Origin: Brachyhypopomus gauderio
Lineage: Eukaryota > Chordata > Actinopteri > Gymnotiformes > Hypopomidae
Direction of reading: 5' to 3'
Assembly (NCBI RefSeq): GCF_052324685.1
Contig: NC_135222.1
Coordinates: 2,185,173 to 2,249,172, forward strand
DNA: 64,000 nucleotides
The notes below the pieces were generated by a model that was not told the DNA's origin, searched no databases, and saw only the letters and a list, made by a program, of their open reading frames with translations. The position numbers were made by a program, and so were the translations under genes. Within the stretch, counting starts at the first letter, position 1. Every line of letters begins with the position of its first letter. This document shows positions 63,981 through 64,000 of the stretch, one piece after another.

Positions 63981-64000
63981 CTGAAGGCAGGGGGAGAAAG

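Overview
The window looks like nuclear DNA from a teleost fish. It has long intergenic stretches without genes, GT-AG introns, dozens of (CA)n and (CT)n microsatellites, a tRNA-derived SINE with a teleost-type tail, hAT elements with 8-bp target duplications, and decayed LINE and retroviral fragments. The SINE type suggests an otophysan (characin, catfish or electric-fish group), but that is only a guess from remembered resemblance.

One real gene is present: the 3' half of a latrophilin adhesion GPCR on the minus strand, from 63980 down to 47704. Ten constitutive coding exons can be joined in frame, with splice phases that match at every junction. They give 2,103 coding bases, that is 700 residues plus a stop. 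They cover the GPS autoproteolysis site, all seven transmembrane helices and the whole cytoplasmic tail, ending in the PDZ ligand LVTSL. The tail matches ADGRL2 (latrophilin-2) rather than ADGRL1 or ADGRL3. Exons for the lectin, olfactomedin and most of the GAIN domains lie beyond the right edge. A 27-base cassette microexon at 55669-55695 fits exactly into the third intracellular loop.

Region by region: 1-43400 is a gene desert downstream of the receptor. It holds a LINE reverse-transcriptase relic (about 1290-1560), a tRNA-SINE (about 4503-4722), a retroviral integrase relic (6686-6826), G-rich tracts, several blocks that look like conserved non-coding elements (8700-11400, 30290-30640, 35640-36060), large microsatellites and two unusual minisatellites (14465-14893 and 37811-38085), and a perfect 74-bp palindrome (28475-28548). 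43400-47703 is AT-rich and includes the receptor's 3' UTR. 47704-63980 is the receptor gene; its introns carry two hAT-type elements (50836-51151 and 61945-62908), poly-G/C tracts and a CpG-rich segment (57900-59560).

No other protein-coding gene, RNA gene or CRISPR array could be supported. Most open reading frames in the window are chance or microsatellite-driven. The most interesting observations are the in-frame microexon, a CAG/CAC expansion coding for Gln/His in the tail, the palindrome, the two-variant 9-bp minisatellite and the two intronic hAT copies.
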